A DNA stretch of 64,000 nucleotides, from positions 806,001 through 870,000 of the forward strand of contig NZ_CP062501.1 of NCBI RefSeq assembly GCF_014879975.1. The letters are read 5' to 3'. The first letter of the stretch is position 1. The number at the start of each line of letters is the position of its first letter. The position numbers were made by a program, and so were the translations under genes. The notes under the pieces are model-generated. The model saw only the letters and a program-made list of their open reading frames with translations, did no database searches and was not told where the DNA came from. Shown here one piece after another: positions 61,872 to 64,000 of the stretch. This DNA is from Vibrio bathopelagicus. Lineage in GTDB: Bacteria > Pseudomonadota > Gammaproteobacteria > Enterobacterales > Vibrionaceae.

Positions 61872-64000
<2,129 letters not shown>

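Overview
The window looks like part of a Vibrio genome, probably a Splendidus-like marine vibrio and probably the second chromosome. The grounds are gene content only: fruB/cra, a nasA/nirBD nitrate-assimilation locus, rbsDACBKR, a carbenicillinase-type class A beta-lactamase, a VCR-like integron attC site, and an F1 ATP synthase cluster at the right edge that resembles the extra ATPase many vibrios carry. Species and replicon are inferred. No rRNA, tRNA, CRISPR array, transposase or integrase was seen.

Layout. 1-2.1 kb: 5' part of fruB and the divergent repressor cra, with three Cra-type palindromes between them. 2.2-11.9 kb: nitrate assimilation, with a leftward nirB-nirD-nitrate transporter-PP2C/Ser-Thr kinase operon divergent from nasA; a 7-2-7 NarP-type palindrome lies between. 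12.0-15.0 kb: an unknown gene with a 38-residue zinc ribbon, then a small integron-type island without an integrase (degenerate attC, a 371-residue cassette protein of unknown function, a full 128-bp attC, a lipoprotein gene on the opposite strand, a truncated attC). 15.0-23.3 kb: a mix of small genes: a MerR regulator with a textbook 19-bp-spacer promoter before a carboxymuconolactone decarboxylase-family gene, a DoxX-like protein, a lipoprotein, an EamA exporter with divergent LysR regulator, a CSS/EAL c-di-GMP phosphodiesterase, a membrane protein, an LprI-like protein and a nitrilase-family enzyme. 23.3-29.8 kb: complete ribose operon rbsDACBKR with two identical perfect operator palindromes.

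29.8-38.6 kb: a stand-alone winged-helix protein, an endonuclease/exonuclease/phosphatase-family protein, the beta-lactamase and yejABEF. 38.6-45.5 kb: an ABC importer divergent from a glycerophosphodiesterase, a ROK regulator and a 2H-phosphoesterase-like protein; together these suggest uptake and breakdown of a phosphodiester compound. 45.7-58.6 kb: the most interesting region. A second, Yej-like peptide ABC importer (five genes) is followed by an outer-membrane beta-barrel protein, a 1315-residue lipoprotein metzincin protease, and an RstAB-like two-component pair. Three TGTA half-sites exactly 10 bp apart precede the importer and resemble an RstA box. I propose a surface protease/peptide-import system under its own two-component control. 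58.6-64 kb: an S4-domain protein with a lysine-rich tail, a LysR regulator divergent from a second nitrilase-family enzyme, then atpC, atpD and partial atpG on the minus strand.
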